From NCBI GenBank assembly GCA_004194705.1, contig SADC01000939.1:62001-126000 (forward strand): a DNA stretch of 64,000 bases, read 5' to 3'. Positions 1-12,708 of the stretch are shown piece after piece. The notes under the pieces are model-generated. The model did no database searches, was not told the origin of the DNA, and saw only the letters and a program-made list of their open reading frames with translations. A program made the position numbers and the translations under genes. This DNA is from Ditylenchus dipsaci. Taxonomy: Eukaryota > Nematoda > Chromadorea > Rhabditida > Anguinidae. Within the stretch, counting starts at the first letter, position 1; the number at the start of each line of letters is the position of its first letter.

Positions 1-205
1 TTTTTGAATTTTTCCCCGCCAATTCAAAAAAAATTTCCGAATCAATGAACTTCTGTAGGGATTTTTCAACTTGGTTTCTAACAAAGCAAGGCCTAGAATT
101 TAATTTTAGACATAGTTTTGTTAGAAACCAATTTGAAAAATCCGTACAAAAGTTCAATGATTCGGAAAATGTTCTATATTTGTAACAGGTGACCATGCCC
201 TTTAA
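1..205. repeat. Right part of a MITE, GGGCATG(C) family
   Basis: A palindromic element truncated by the window edge. The two arms contain matching inverted segments (ATTCGGAA near 166-173 against TTCCGAAT near 36-43, and TTTCTAACAAAG against its complement). The end GACCATGCCCTTTAA matches the ends of related elements at 8918, 29627 and 39921. No coding sequence is visible. Confidence 0.6.
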
Positions 206-3200
206 TTTTTTCTCCATTGTGTAATCCTGGGTATTGAGTTTGAAAATTTCTCAGTTACAATTTCTTTTTGATATTTTTCTAGTTTCGATGCATCCCTGAC
301 ACGTGGACTTTGAGATCACAGTTTTCCAACGATTTATCAAACTTTGCTCAGCTCCCCAAAAGGACGTATTCACAGTTAGATATGACATTGTGCGAATTTT
401 GATTTCTGGGGTTTCGGTTTTGAAGTTCAAAAAATTCGGTCGTGATACCAATAATTCATTATTTTGATTCTAAAATTAAGTATCGCTCACTGTAAAAATC
501 TGTCATAATTTATTTGTCATTTAATGTGCAGAAGAACTCAGCTAAATAGTTTTAATAAAGAGCATGTTGACTGTAACCCGTCGCTACAAAACGCTTTTGA
601 AGTGTTTGGATAATTTTTTCATGCAGTAAATTCGATTAGCAATCTGACGATTATTGGCCATGGTTTCTTTTCCGACAACTTTGCTTCTCGCTTCCAATGT
701 GTTAAAAAGCTCTTTCTAATTATATTTTTTTGCTTGAAGTTGTAATGAGATGGTGCTCCCCTATTGCGAAGCACGTTATAAAACATGGACCTAACATGGA
801 CCAAATACTTAATTGCAAGATATTTGTGCTGATTTTATTCCACTCGAAATTAGACAATGGTTGTGTTATAGCATCTTTAATGTTGGCTCTCAATAGTTTG
901 CTGCACACTTTCGAGGAAACCAATCGACTTACTTAAAAAATCTTGATAATCGTACAAATAATGTGGTAATTCTTTTATTATATTAAATTTGTCAAATGGG
1001 GACTATCCAAAGAATTATTTAGCGTATTCCCAGGAAATTCCCCGACCTATTTCCCCGGTAAAAAAATGGTAAAAATATCAACAGTTTTTCCTAGGAAATT
1101 TGACAACGCTATTTTTTATTGATAAATATTTTGCCCTTTGTGTAAAAAACATAATCTAGGATTCCTTTTTGTTGGCTCCATTTATGTGTATCCATTAACT
1201 GGGGCATTCAACCACCTATTAATATCCTTTGCCTAGAACATACTGCTACTACGAAAAGCATATATATGTTTTGGGAAATCGATTTGAGTAATCACAAAAT
1301 ATATAAGAACAGAAAAACAATGGTGATATTGAATTAATAGTAATCAGATATGATAGCAGAAATATCAGAATGTACTTATTTTTTGAATAAGCGCCTTTGA
1401 GAGTTTTAATATTGAAAAAACTTGACTTTGTTTTGGTCTAATCTTGTAAAGCAACTCACGGCAGTAAATTTGGGATATTAAGTCCCTTTTTTGCTAAAGA
1501 ATTTTTTTCAAGGGGCCCATTCAAAAAGTAAGTACAGATGTGATCCCTGCATATAAGGCTGCTTACGCTTAACACACAACAGCAATTTTGCCAACGCCTT
1601 CACTGAGGGCAAGGGAAGTTATGGAATTTGAATTTTTTTAATGCAAAATTGAAGTATGCTTTTCAACGAAAAATTTAATTACAAGTTGTGAAAGTGAAAC
1701 TTTATTTAATTAAAGTAATAGAACTTAATTTCTAAAAAGTTTTTAAGTTGGACGCTTCACCGATTTTTATGAAGATTGAACATACTTATTAAATGGTAAT
1801 TCTATATTTTCAATAATAGTTCATTCAGATAAGTTCTTTTCAACTTCATTTTTTGACTGGGATTTTAGAGATAAGACCATTTTGCGATTGACAATCTCAA
1901 GACTTGGGGTTGAAAATTAAGCGCGCATGTCGTGTTCATAAATAAAATATGAGGGAGAGCCGTATTATAAAAGGGTTGAGCCATTGACCGATTTGGGCAA
2001 ATCGAATTATTAATTTTTAGAGAAAATAAGGTATGATGAAGTGAAAAACTTCTTATATATCGAAATTTTTTGAAATGTAAGTTATTCTTAAAAGTTTTTT
2101 GAATCTTTCTGATATTTTGACAAATACCCGACGTTTTTAGTTTTGGTTAAGTTTAACGATTTGTGCAAATCAAATTATTAATTTCTATGTAGTCAATCAT
2201 AAGTGGATAGTCTGCTGTTTCAAGGTCCGATTCTCAGCCGAATGGGCCAATCTATTTTACTTTTTCACATATCTTGTCAACTTCTACATATTGTATGTCT
2301 AACTAAATAACTTCGTTGTAAAATATAGTTCTGAAGATTGCATGTTTCCATTTGGAAAAAAAACAGGATTCCCTATACTTTTATTGGTCTCTCTGAATAA
2401 ATACAGTGCATTAAGTTTTGGGTTTTTTCAAAGTAATATCCACTCTGATTTAATGTATTTTCACGATTAATGTTAAACTACACTAGTCTAAAATTGCAAA
2501 AAACCATTGAACTTCTTATGATGTTATTAGAATAGTTTGAATCAAGTTTGGATCAAACAATTTTTTGATTTCCTTTTTTAACTCCAATATTTAGTTCCAG
2601 AATGAATTTTCGGGTCATTGGCAATTCATAAAATTTTTTAACATAATCTTTTTTCTATTGTCTAGCAAGAATTCATAAAAAAAATAGTCATAGGGCCGTT
2701 TGGGGGCTTTGGGACATTTTTCCAAATTTTCGGCTATTTTGGCGTTCTGTTTTGAAGTCAAATTTTTATTTTCTTAACTAAGCCTGAGGCAAAGGGCAGG
2801 CCTCAAATTTGTGTCAGAAACATTGAAAAACAAAAATCCGAAAAAGATTCCGATTCAAAAAATGTCCCAAAAACCGATAAACGTTTATGCACCTAAAAAA
2901 TCAGTAAATTTTTTGTAAGAAGTGACAAATGAAAGAGATGAACTGTCTTTTCTATAAAACTCCAACGACCCGAATTTTAATTCCTAATTTTGTTGATATA
3001 TTAAAGTTAAGCTTTAGAGCTTTTCTCACAAAATAAATAGCGAAAGGAGGTTATTAAAATAGCAGTAAAAACAGCATTAAGATCCCATGTAATTAATTAT
3101 TAGCAAACAACAGACAAATGTACAGACTAATTTACGCACACTGGAAAAAAATTTCACAAGGAAGAAGTGGGTATGGATAACATTTAAGCATAATTTGTGG

Positions 3201-3248
3201 AGAAGGTAGATGTGAGTGAATGAATGCTACAATCCCCAGGGCCAACAA
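206..3248. other. AT-rich intergenic DNA, no gene seen
   Basis: No open frame has coding character and no known family was recognised. A loose direct repeat of about 34 bases (a 'gcaaatc-aattattaatttt' block) occurs near 1986-2020 and 2153-2186. A weak inverted pair around 'gggacattttt' and 'aaaaatgtccc' lies at 2710-2870. The right end is the 3' flank of the minus-strand MADF-BESS gene. Confidence 0.4.
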
Positions 3249-6200
3249 TCACCGACGAGAACTGTTCTGCTGTTGCTGCTGCTGTTGCAGATGTCTTTGG
3301 TTTTCCATTGCGGCCATGTTTTCGCTTTGTTCTTCTTCCCTGAACATCCTCACACAAGCTCCTCTTCCAAACCGAGCATCCATTAAAATTCTTTGAATGT
3401 TCATCTTTGTCACCACTTTCTGTAAAAGAATGTACACTATCTATTGTGTCATTAATTTTGTCACCATGTCCTTGGTTTAAATAATAGTCTATTAGGCTCT
3501 ATACCACAATCAACTCCGATTTTTATCTTATTGGAATTTGGCTAGCACCTAACATGCGTTTGTAGGACTATTTGTCGTAAAAAAGTTTGTTACATCATTC
3601 CTACAAATACATAATTCCCAGAAGATGTCTCGAAATTTACCCTAAAATACCTTGGCCAAGAGCGTACCCTGTATTTTTTGGTCACTTTCAGCTACAGTCA
3701 ACTCTCTCATTAGTGAAAACCCAAGAGACCGACCTCAGGTGTACACTAATGAGAGAGTTGACTATGACCATAACTTTTTTGGTGATGTCAACCCTAAAGT
3801 TTTCATAATTGTTCTTCAGACTAAATCGGACATTTTAGGTGAAAAGTATTTTCGTTATACATTTTAGAGACCATTTAAGGAGCCTAACTAATAACTCAGC
3901 TTAGACCAAGGTCCTGTTCTTTACCTAAACCAGTTTTTGACAAAACCGGGTGTCCGAAAATCGGTTTGCGTTATTCAGCACGAACCGGTTTTCGGAAAAT
4001 TGGATTTGATCAAATCAAAAAGTTTTGTAAAAACCGGCTTTTATCTGAAGTGAAGAATAGGGCACAATTTTAGTAATAAATGAACGAAATATTGGTTTTT
4101 ACAAAGCCTTCACTTGCCTCATCGTCATTAAGATTTCCCAGATGCCTAACAATTGTCTCAATCAGTGCGGACTCTGGATCGTAGTGCTGTTGAGGGGCAG
4201 AGAGAATGTAGTGCTGCTGCTGTTGTTGAGATTGCTGCTGCAAATGCTGTGTGTGGTGGTTGGGGTGGTGCAGGTCAGAGACTGACGAGTTCCGCCCGTT
4301 ATTATTGTTGTGAATAGCTCTTTGTGCTCCCACTACCCTCTGGATACTTCCGTGCTGCGATAGGTGTGAGGAACTGGAGGGGTGGATCTGTAAAGTAAAA
4401 CATGAGTCTTTAAAACTGGCTTTTAAATAATGTCTCAATCAAATCGCCATATCTTCCAGACTTCAAAAACTTAAAAATAAATGAAAAACGGTCTTAAATT
4501 TAGATTTCGACATAAAATTTATTTCTGAGCTTCAGACTCAAATGTACAAATAGTCAATTTTAATGTTCTATATATCCAAAATTTTCAACTAGCAAAGTCC
4601 ATAACAGAACCTTTTGGTAAACTTATTCAAAAAAGACTCAAAGACCAGTCATTGCTGAGACCTACCTACAATTCGCCAACCAAATTTATAAAATCATCAA
4701 CACAAATAACTCAGTAACAAAATTGACGGCGCTACTTGCATACACCCCCTCCCCAAATCAACTTTTTTTTAAATGTTCCCAAATACCCTATATAGACCTA
4801 AAATCACCTCAAAAGTTCAGAAAAAAACATTATTTTTATATTCTAATTAATAAAAAATTAAGTTTTAGGACCACCCAAAAGTACCCTTTTCGACCATTTT
4901 AAAGGGATTTAGGGATGTATTGGGGTAGAAATGGACCAAAAAGAGACCAATTTTGAAAAAAAAGGAAGATGTTGAACATAGTTTTGAATACTGGGGCTTA
5001 CCGCATAAATAGACTCTGGTATGCATACATGTTTTTTATGCATCCAGAGTCACTTTCGAGTGATTTTTGTCTAACGTATTTGTGTTTCCGAAGGGGGCGC
5101 AGGGGCTTGAGAGTAAGAGGTGCACGCACTTACCTTAGACATAATTCCGAGCATGACTCTCGATCAAAAATGTATGAAGAGACTCTTTTTGCCTTATGGG
5201 TATATGCAAGTAGCGTCGAAATTTTTTAAAATTTGAACAGGTTTGTTAGAGTAAATCGGCTCTAGCAAGACCTACCTGTTGTTGTTGGTGTTGTTGACTG
5301 ACCACCATGTGCTGCTGCTGGTTAACCGAAGAGGTTTGTTGTTGGTTGTTGTTGATAAGTATTCTGTCTAAATTAGAATGCAGGTCAGATAGGCACAAAC
5401 AAGCATGTGGATAAGGAGAATAAGAACGAATAGTGGATAGAATCCTGTTGTTCTACTACATAATCACAAACACACTCTGCTACATTAGTTTATTAGTTAG
5501 GCGAGCTGGTTATAAGCACATAATCTTGAAGTGATCCAAAAACGGTTTCAATCTTTTTCGTGCTTGCGGGTGTGCATCTTGAAGGCCCAAAAGCACAAAA
5601 TTTGGTCAAAACAACTATTTGTAGCACTTCAATATTGTGTGTTAGTTTAGGGACGGACAAATTAGCAACAGGGACAAGCTAATACATACATGTGCTGGTG
5701 GACACAAATAATACCTCGCTCAATCACAAGCTGTGGATTGCCACCAATAAGTGTGTTTGCCTCTAAGATCCCTTCATTGGATTGGGTGATTAAGTGTTGT
5801 GTGGTTCTACTCCCTCCAGTGCCAGCTTTTTTTCGTCGGGGAGCTTGCGAGGGAGACTGCACTTCATGTTGTTGCTGTACTGTGCCTAGGTGGTGTTGGT
5901 GCTGCTGGACTACAGGTTGGTGAGCAGGCTGTTGCTGCTGAGCATTCATCTCGTTAGCTGGCACTAATCTGCAAAATAGAGATATGGATATCGACTATTT
6001 TGTCTTTCCCATCATAAAACTCACAATATTACAGTTGCATTGGTTTGTTTTAAAGATTTTAGTAGAGCTTTTTTGGGGATTATACTTCAGCTTTACAGGG
6101 ATATTTTGTCAAAATCTCAAAATCCAAAATCTTCGATTTAGCTAATATTTTTTGGAAATTTTGGGCTAACGACGGAGGGATCCTGACTGTGGCTTGAAGG

Positions 6201-9200
6201 AATTTCGATGTAAAGTTTTTTTTCAAAAGTTTTTTCTATTATTGTAGAGCATGCCCAATGTCCCTGGGAATGCGTCTCCCCAACTCTCGAAGTCTCAAAA
6301 TAAAAAAATTGACCCATGGCCAGAGGCGTGGCCAGAAAAAGCTAACGTGGGGGGGGGCTAATGAAACGCAAAACCTCCAACACCCCCCCCCCCCCCCCGA
6401 GGTAATTTTACCTACACCGTTTTCGAGTTTCATAGTGTTTTTAATTTACAATGTTTTTCAAAAAAATTTGACGCGGGGGGGGGCTATAGCCGCCTCGCCC
6501 CCCCCCCCATCACTTACCCTCACTCATAGGGGTAAGACCCTCACTCAATCGTAATGTGGGTACCAGGATGTTTTTAGAGCTGTCTAGTGCAAGCTGCACT
6601 ACTTTGTGTGACTTTCAGAGCTGGAGAGCCAGATTCTCGAGGGACCTGAGCACGCTCTACAAGAATAGGCAAAAATATCATCGAAGCTTCCCAAAAGCAT
6701 AGTCAGCGTCCCTTCCTTCTAAGAGATAAATAAAATGGCCTTTTTGGCCAAATTCAGTGTCTTGAAAAATATTTTATATGGTTACACTTGACAGGAGAGT
6801 ATGTGACTATGTCTCTTAGAGGGCGTCAATGTTTTTATATAAATGTTGTAGGAACACACACCTATACATCTTCTGAGTACCACTGCTGTTTGGTTGATGT
6901 TGGTAGAAGGCGGTGTTGGCGCCATGTCCATCCCCAATAATCATCGTCATAATAGACTGGTCCAAATTTTTTGAGGAATTAAGCTCCAAATGTTGTTGCT
7001 GTTGAGGCACACTCACCTATAATTCGTCTTTTTACAAAAGGGTTCATATTTATCACACTAACCAGTTGATAGGAAGCAGATCCAGATGAAACTGAAGAAA
7101 GGGCAGGATGAGTGGTGGCAGCTAGTCCGTGCAAAGAAGGACCTACATCTTCCTTGCCTCTGTACATCAAATGCGTTTGGCCATTGTTTTGCAACTGCAA
7201 ATAAGTGAATCAAATAACTTTTTTGATAAAATATTTTTCTAAATAAATACACTCATTCGTTTTACGACAAAAATGACATTTTTCTAGCGCTTATTGAGTT
7301 TTGAACATATAAAAAAATTATTTTTACATTAGGGGGGGGGCACGGCGTGTCGAACACGTCAAATGACCAAATCGGGCTTGGCGTTCTGTTTTATTGAAAA
7401 TTCAAAATAGTTTTTCATTTACAAATACCATTGACGAAAATATGCTCAATTTTACGCACTAAATATTCATAAAACTGGTTTTTTTAATTTTTTGTGGATA
7501 CTTCTCGTCTAAAAAGTCTGTTTCAAATTCAATTTCCCCTATTTAAAGGGAGGAGGTACTTTTATATACGCATTGTCTATGTCATAGGTTCGAATCCGCC
7601 TGGGTGCATACCCTATTTTTTACCCCATTTTTTCATGTTTTATTTACAAGTTTAGTGTCAAAATGATCTTCGGTCTCTTGGCTATCCAACAAGACCATCA
7701 GCACAGGGTTTAAGAATAATCATGACTGAGTTGCAGGCCAAAACCCACTTGAAATACCTAGAATTTTTTTCTGCTAAATGGTCCACTTTCTCGATGAGAA
7801 CTGCACATTTGGAATAACTGTGATGTGCATAAGAAAGCTGAGTGAACGTACTACGTTCGTGCCAGACAGAAATTTTTATAGCAGAGAATTATTAAGAAAT
7901 AACTTTTTTAAGTTAGCAACTTGACTCTGCCAAACCGATAAATTCGAACTTTTAATTTTTTTAAACATTTTACATTTATAACAAAGCTTGATTTTTTTCA
8001 AATCGAAAGAGCAAACTCAGAGCTTTCCTGTGGTATCAAAAAAAATCGAACACAGCTTACCTAAGCAAAGTTATAACCAAAAACATAAAATGCTGAAAAC
8101 AAAAAAAATTGAATTCAAAATGTTTTTTAAAACGAATTTGTCTCTATACGAAGATCTCGATTTGGTCTTTGACGTGTTTGACACGCCGTGGGGGGTGCAC
8201 ATCGAGGAGCGAATATTTTGAATTCTCAGGTTCGATTCCTAGTGGGTGCATGACCTATTTTATACTCTGAATTTTAGTACGTTCACTGACTTCTAGGGCC
8301 AAAAACTATCGAGCAGTCGATTGAAAGCATTTTCACACTGTTTTGTTGTCGGAAAACGGCCTAATTTCAGGATTTCAAGCAAATGACCATCCAAATGAAA
8401 AAAAAACCAGCCAAAATGATGCTTACTTAGTTTTATATAGTCTCAACCGCTACCAATTTTATTTATTTGTCAACGCGTTTGGGAACTTTTTAGAGTCAGA
8501 ACTTTATGGGGAATCGAACAGAAATTTCTCCACACCAAAATCTACACAAAAAAGTTGGGTAGCTATTGAAGATTTGATCAGGGAAGGGATGAGTATTTTG
8601 GATGGGTTGGATTTTTGTATTACTTTGAAACTGAGTTTTTTGGCTATTTCAATTTAGATAGTAATCATAATCATATATTAAAAATGACGTCAGGAAGCAG
8701 GGCTACATTTTGAGCATGAGCTTGTAAATGATCGTGTAAATTAAAATTGCAAAAAAGTCCGTTCCAAAAATATTACCAAAGAGTTCTGGGATAGTCCAAG
8801 GTAGAATGGCATGGAAGTGGACATGGTTGAATTTTTTTTGAATCCTAGTTTCAACTTTATACTTACTTTTTTCTGTCTTTTAAAAAATTGGTAAAAGTGC
8901 ATTCCTATTCGATGCCTAAAGGGGCATGCCACGCTAATAAGAGGTGGTGTCCTGGAATTCAAAAAAAATCTTAATCATTGAACTTCTATACGAATTTTTC
9001 AACCTGGTTTCTAAAAAAAATTAGAGTTCAATTTTAGGTGTGATTTTTTTAGAAACCAGGTTGAAAATCCGTACAGAACTTCAATGATTAGGAAAAATTT
9101 TGAATTCCTGAGCACCACCTCTTATTAGCGTGGGAAGGTCCCTTTAATACAGCATCAACACTTCAAACTGATACTTTTTCTTCTTTTTGGTTATGACGGG

Positions 9201-12142
9201 GTGGCACAAGGTCAGATAATGACCGAGTTCTTAAAATACCCAACCAATAAGGTAAATCAAGACCACGTGTACTATCGGGCCATTTTCAAATCGCAAACAT
9301 GCCAATTTTACTTTTGGTCCCGTTTTCCCAATTTTTTGAATTCGCGCTTGTTTTAATTTTTTTCTCTGTTTGAGACACACATTTAAGGCTCTCTCCTGTT
9401 ATATCCAAAACTGTTACATCTAAAAATGGTTCTAGTTTTATCCGGTTCTCGCCAAAGTTCTAGCACGGTTCTAGCCTTTTAAGTTCAATTTTATTTATGA
9501 TACAATACTTCAGGCTTTCCCTCTAATACTATATGGAAAATAAAAAATTTAAAATGAAAAGCTAAAACCGTGCTAGAACTTTTGGCGAGAACGGATAAAA
9601 CTAGAACCATTTTTAGATGTAACAGTTTTGGATTAACAGGAGAGAGCCACATTTAAAGCCGTCATAGCATGCGCTGGCTTACCCTGTGCCTAAGGCTACG
9701 CCTAAGTTGAGAGAAAATTTTAGAAAAATCCACCAAACACACAAAAGAGTACAATCCAAAAGTCGCGAAATTGAAAAAGTCGACAAAAGTGGCCTAATGT
9801 CTCAATGCAAATTTTACAAGTTTTAAAGGGTAATCCTTTTTCTTGGGGCAATATACTTTTTTTACTCTTTTTCGGGTCAAATTTTTATTTTTACTGATTT
9901 TATTATTTTTTCTCTCCTTTTTTTTTAAATCGATAACACCATCATGTAGCCCTGCGATTCTAGTTTCTAATGAGGTATCAGTTGCTGCATCACCTTTGCA
10001 AAATGTAGCACAAAAAAGTAAAAGTATGAAGCAAACTATTTTTCTAACTTGCTTCATACTTTCACCATTTTGTACTACGTTTGCAAAGATGATGCAATAA
10101 TCGATATTTCATTAGAAACTAGAAGCGCGGGGCTACATATTGGTGTCATCATCTTTGAAAAAAAGATGAAAAAAATAATGAAATCAGTCAAAAGAAAAAT
10201 TTTCCGCAAAAAAGAGTAAAATTTGCCCCCCAAAAAGTATATTTGGCCCAAGAAAAAGGATTACCCGTTTTAAAAATGATCAAAGGATGGAAACCAAGAA
10301 CCAAGAAAGAATAAGCAAAAAAAGACTTGATTATGATTTACCACATTGACTATCTGCAGTATTAATCACCTGAGCTGAGCCCACACTAATTTCACTGGAT
10401 GTGGATGATGGAGATCCATTTGTAGACTCATTTTTCGCCCTATTCACTGGTGTTCTCATCAAGCACTGCTTTGGTCATATCTGAAGCTATCGATTGTATA
10501 ACAATATATATGGTTATAAAATTTAACTAACGTGTGATGTGCAGAGAGCCCCCCGTCTTGGCCCCACCTTTGACTGCCAATATTGTTGTCCTCCTCCTTT
10601 GGTTGTTGTGGCTGTGGGGTTGAGGGTAGTAGGCATCTCCGTTGCTGTTTCCAATTACTTAATTTCATTTTGTTGACATTTATTTTGGTTTAGGGCTAAA
10701 CCCACTGCTAGGAGAAGAATTGCTAGAGGAGTCGTTCAAGAACTCATCGATCCATCGCATGGAATCAAAGTGTCGAGCAGCTGCACTTTGGTTGGCAGGG
10801 TTATGGTTTTTTAATGCCTTAATTAAGTACTATACTACTACTATTGTCCATAGACTACTTTAACTCAAAACTACGTATCTAGTGTCGTAAATTTTATTAA
10901 TTAGCTTTTATCTCCAACAATTCAACTCTTTTTCAATTCGGGTTGAGCTACCGAAAATCACAAGATCAATGGGTTGAATAATTTTTATAATTTTCGTGCG
11001 TTAAAAAAAGCTTCAGCCGTTTCAAAGGTGTTTACGGGGTTATACGGTGTTTTTAAGCAGTATAAATAGAATAATCCTTACTGAGCTATCAACACCAGCC
11101 AATTTCCTTTTCCGCCTTTCTCTCACATATCTAAAAAAATTGTTGAAAATTATCTAAAACTTTGAAAGTATCATTAGCAGCGAAAAATCACCTATCACGA
11201 ATACGTTTCCATTGGGTTTGCAGGAATGGGGCTCATCTAAATAGTTAACGCCAACTTTATTAAATTCATCATAATTTTCGTGGACATTGGCGTACCCAGG
11301 GTGGGGCTAGCCGGCTATAGGCCCACCCGTCAGGTTTTTCAATAAGGATTAGCCCCTCACATCAGGATTTTTCATCCTTTTTAACCCTTTTAGCCCCTCC
11401 CGTCAGGAAAAATTTTGCAATCCTGTGTATGCTATGGCTGTGGAAGATACTCCAAGAGCGCAATTATCAAGGTAGGGCCCATTAAATGAATTCACCTGTG
11501 TACTCCAGTTCCTGGCACAAGTTCTGCCAAATACTAGCTCTGTATTGGGCACTTGCATGTTTGTTGCCATAATGCTCTACAATTCAACCCACATTATTGT
11601 CAAAAGCCAAATTATCAAAAATTAAACGGACCATGATTCGGGTTGTACAAGCATGGTTGTTTGTGCACTGGAAGTGACAATCTGTTTTATAAATGGATTG
11701 TTGAGTATTAGTACCTGCTTCAATTAGCCGCTGCACGAACTCATCGCTGTTCAATTGGGAGGAGGAGGACGACGAAGATGCAGAATTAGGGCCTCCACTA
11801 CACGGTAGAACAGCTGGGTTGACTGTGGGGTGCTCACTGAATTCGGATTAGAATTGACCAGATTGGCGGGTGGGGCAATCGGGTGCTAGTGCTTTGCACA
11901 GATTGACACCTTGGCTGGCTACCACTTCCCACATCCTCCTTGCTACTATTGCTGTTATTGTAAACTGTAAATTTAGATGTGAATTGTGAAAATTTAGACA
12001 GTTAAACTCACTCTCCACACTTGACTTAAGCTCTGGCAGATGGTATTGAGATGCCGAGGAGGAAGAGGCGATGGATGCTGGCCTGCTAGAAGCTGCTACT
12101 GCAACTGCTACTGAATTAAACCACTTCCAGTTTGATGTGGGG
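3249..12142 (-). CDS. MADF-BESS DNA-binding protein, Gln-rich (5' end not found)
   Basis: Probable sequence-specific transcription factor acting in the nucleus. Exons read on the minus strand with GT/AG borders and matching phases: 12012-12142, 11715-11964, 11496-11577, 11192-11236, 11082-11130, 10702-10817, 10532-10657, 10370-10439, 7063-7194, 6862-7016, 5715-5968, 5276-5367, 4118-4387, 3249-3419 (stop). The MADF-like domain spans exons 2-5: DEFVQRLIEAEHYG, then WQNLCQELEYT, then RIRDRYVRERRKRKL, giving the family pattern of an early helix, a Trp-containing helix and a final LRDxYxRE-like basic helix. The BESS motif is split over the last two exons: ALIETIVRHLGNLNDDE and KMNIQRILMDARFG. Between them lie Gln/His/Ser-rich tracts and a basic PRRKK patch. 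The last intron appears to use a GC donor (GAG/GCAAGT). One-base frame breaks occur near 11208 and in exon 11715-11964. The start codon and any earlier exons are not identified. The family call rests on motif reading only; the exon chain is well supported by phase. Confidence 0.75.
3695..3763. mobile_element. Tiny TA-flanked MITE, pogo/Tigger-like ends
   Basis: Starts CAGTCAACTCTCTCATTAG after a TA and ends with the complementary CTAATGAGAGAGTTGACT. It is about 70 bases and non-coding. Terminal CAGT plus TA target resembles pogo/Tigger-type non-autonomous elements. Related copies are at 12480, 52079 and 59164. Confidence 0.5.
4727..5218. mobile_element. Foldback element with CGGCGCTACTTGCATA ends and core hairpin
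   Basis: Terminal inverted repeats CGGCGCTACTTGCATA (4727) and TATGCAAGTAGCGTCG (to 5218) enclose a degraded copy of the GC-rich core hairpin module, with CCGAAGGGGGCGCAGGGG at about 5088-5105 and CTTACCTTAGACATAATTCC downstream. It lies in an intron of the MADF-BESS gene. The open frame across it is a by-product of the repeat. Confidence 0.65.
6335..6535. repeat. G/C-run inverted repeat, GGC-GTGGCCAGA family
   Basis: Runs of 8-17 G or C flank short unique sequence, with GCGTGGCCAGAAAAAGCTAA on the left and a poly-C tract on the right. Similar sequence (GTAGCCAGAAAATCTGACGG, TTTTACCTACACCG) recurs at 44947-45062, and a looser relative at 11283-11430. It is intronic and non-coding. Confidence 0.5.
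7329..8212. mobile_element. TIR element with CACGGCGTGTCGAACACGTC ends
   Basis: Left end GGGGGCACGGCGTGTCGAAC and right end GTTTGACACGCCGTGGGGGG are inverted copies about 45 bases long. The roughly 870-base interior has no conserved coding sequence. A GGTTCGAATCC (RNA polymerase III B-box-like) word is inside near 7589 and GGTTCGATTCC lies just beyond the right end near 8230. The element sits in the long intron between 7195 and 10369. Confidence 0.55.
8918..9146. mobile_element. MITE, AAAGGGGCATGC family
   Basis: Palindromic element with ends AAAGGGGCATGCCACGCTAA and TTAGCGTGGGAAGGTCCCTT and inner arms around ACCTGGTTTCTAAAAAAA. Four further copies or fragments lie in this window (1, 29627, 39921, and an end at 42747). 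Non-coding. Confidence 0.7.
9387..9648. mobile_element. MITE with 8-bp TSD ACATTTAA
   Basis: Exact TIR GGCTCTCTCCTG with arms of roughly 100 bases, e.g. GTGCTAGAACTTTTGGCGAG against its complement. It is flanked on both sides by ACATTTAA (9379-9386 and 9649-9656). An 8-bp target duplication is typical of hAT-like transposases. It is 262 bases long and has no ORF. Confidence 0.8.
9826..10272. repeat. Long imperfect palindrome, 445 bp
   Basis: Arms meet at about 10040, where GTATGAAGCAA is followed by TTGCTTCATAC after a short spacer. The outer ends AAAGGGTAATCCTTTTTCTT and AAGAAAAAGGATTACCCGTT match. Overlapping open frames on both strands are mirror images of each other and are not genes. 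It lies in an intron of the MADF-BESS gene. Confidence 0.75.
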
Positions 12143-12479
12143 CTGAAACACGATCTACAGTTTTTACAACGATTTAAGAAAAAAAAAGCGCCTTTCAATC
12201 AAGGGGGCGATCAAAATAGGACGATAAATCTAGAAACAACTGTAATACAAAATATGATATTTTCAGATCGATATATTTAATGAAGCACATCCTCAAGATG
12301 ACCTCTAATGGTCTCACTATTTTTTTCTAAAATTTCTTATTTGCAATGAAAAATATTTTCAACCCAAAAAATAAGTCTATTGATTTTTATAGTATGCCAA
12401 AGGGTGTGTCGAATTTGAACCATCCAAAATGGCTCTCAAAAGTCGCCTCAATACACGGTAATGAATTTTGCTGCTGATA

Positions 12480-12660
12480 CAGTCTACTCTTGTTATAACA
12501 AAGTCGGCGGTACCTGAAAAAATGCTCGCTGTAACGAGCATTTCGTTTTTGAGAGTCTTTTTTTACTCAACTCGGTCATAATAAAATGGCAGGATTAGAA
12601 AAAACGTTCTTTACAACGAGAGCTAGTTATATTAAAGTGTGTTATAACGAGAGTGCACTG
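12480..12660. mobile_element. TA-flanked MITE, pogo/Tigger-like ends
   Basis: CAGTCTACTCTTGTTATAAC at the left, preceded by TA, and GTTATAACGAGAGTGCACTG at the right, followed by TA. The interior repeats the word 'ACGAG' (ctgtaacgagcatt, acaacgagag). Non-coding. Confidence 0.6.
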
Positions 12661-12708
12661 TATTCCATCTTAGACCAGATTCAATCTGTAAACGCACATA
12701 CACAGAAG

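Noticed and set aside
6239..6554. Overlapping frames on both strands through poly-G/poly-C tracts
   Set aside because: They arise from homopolymer runs in a repeat and have no coding character.
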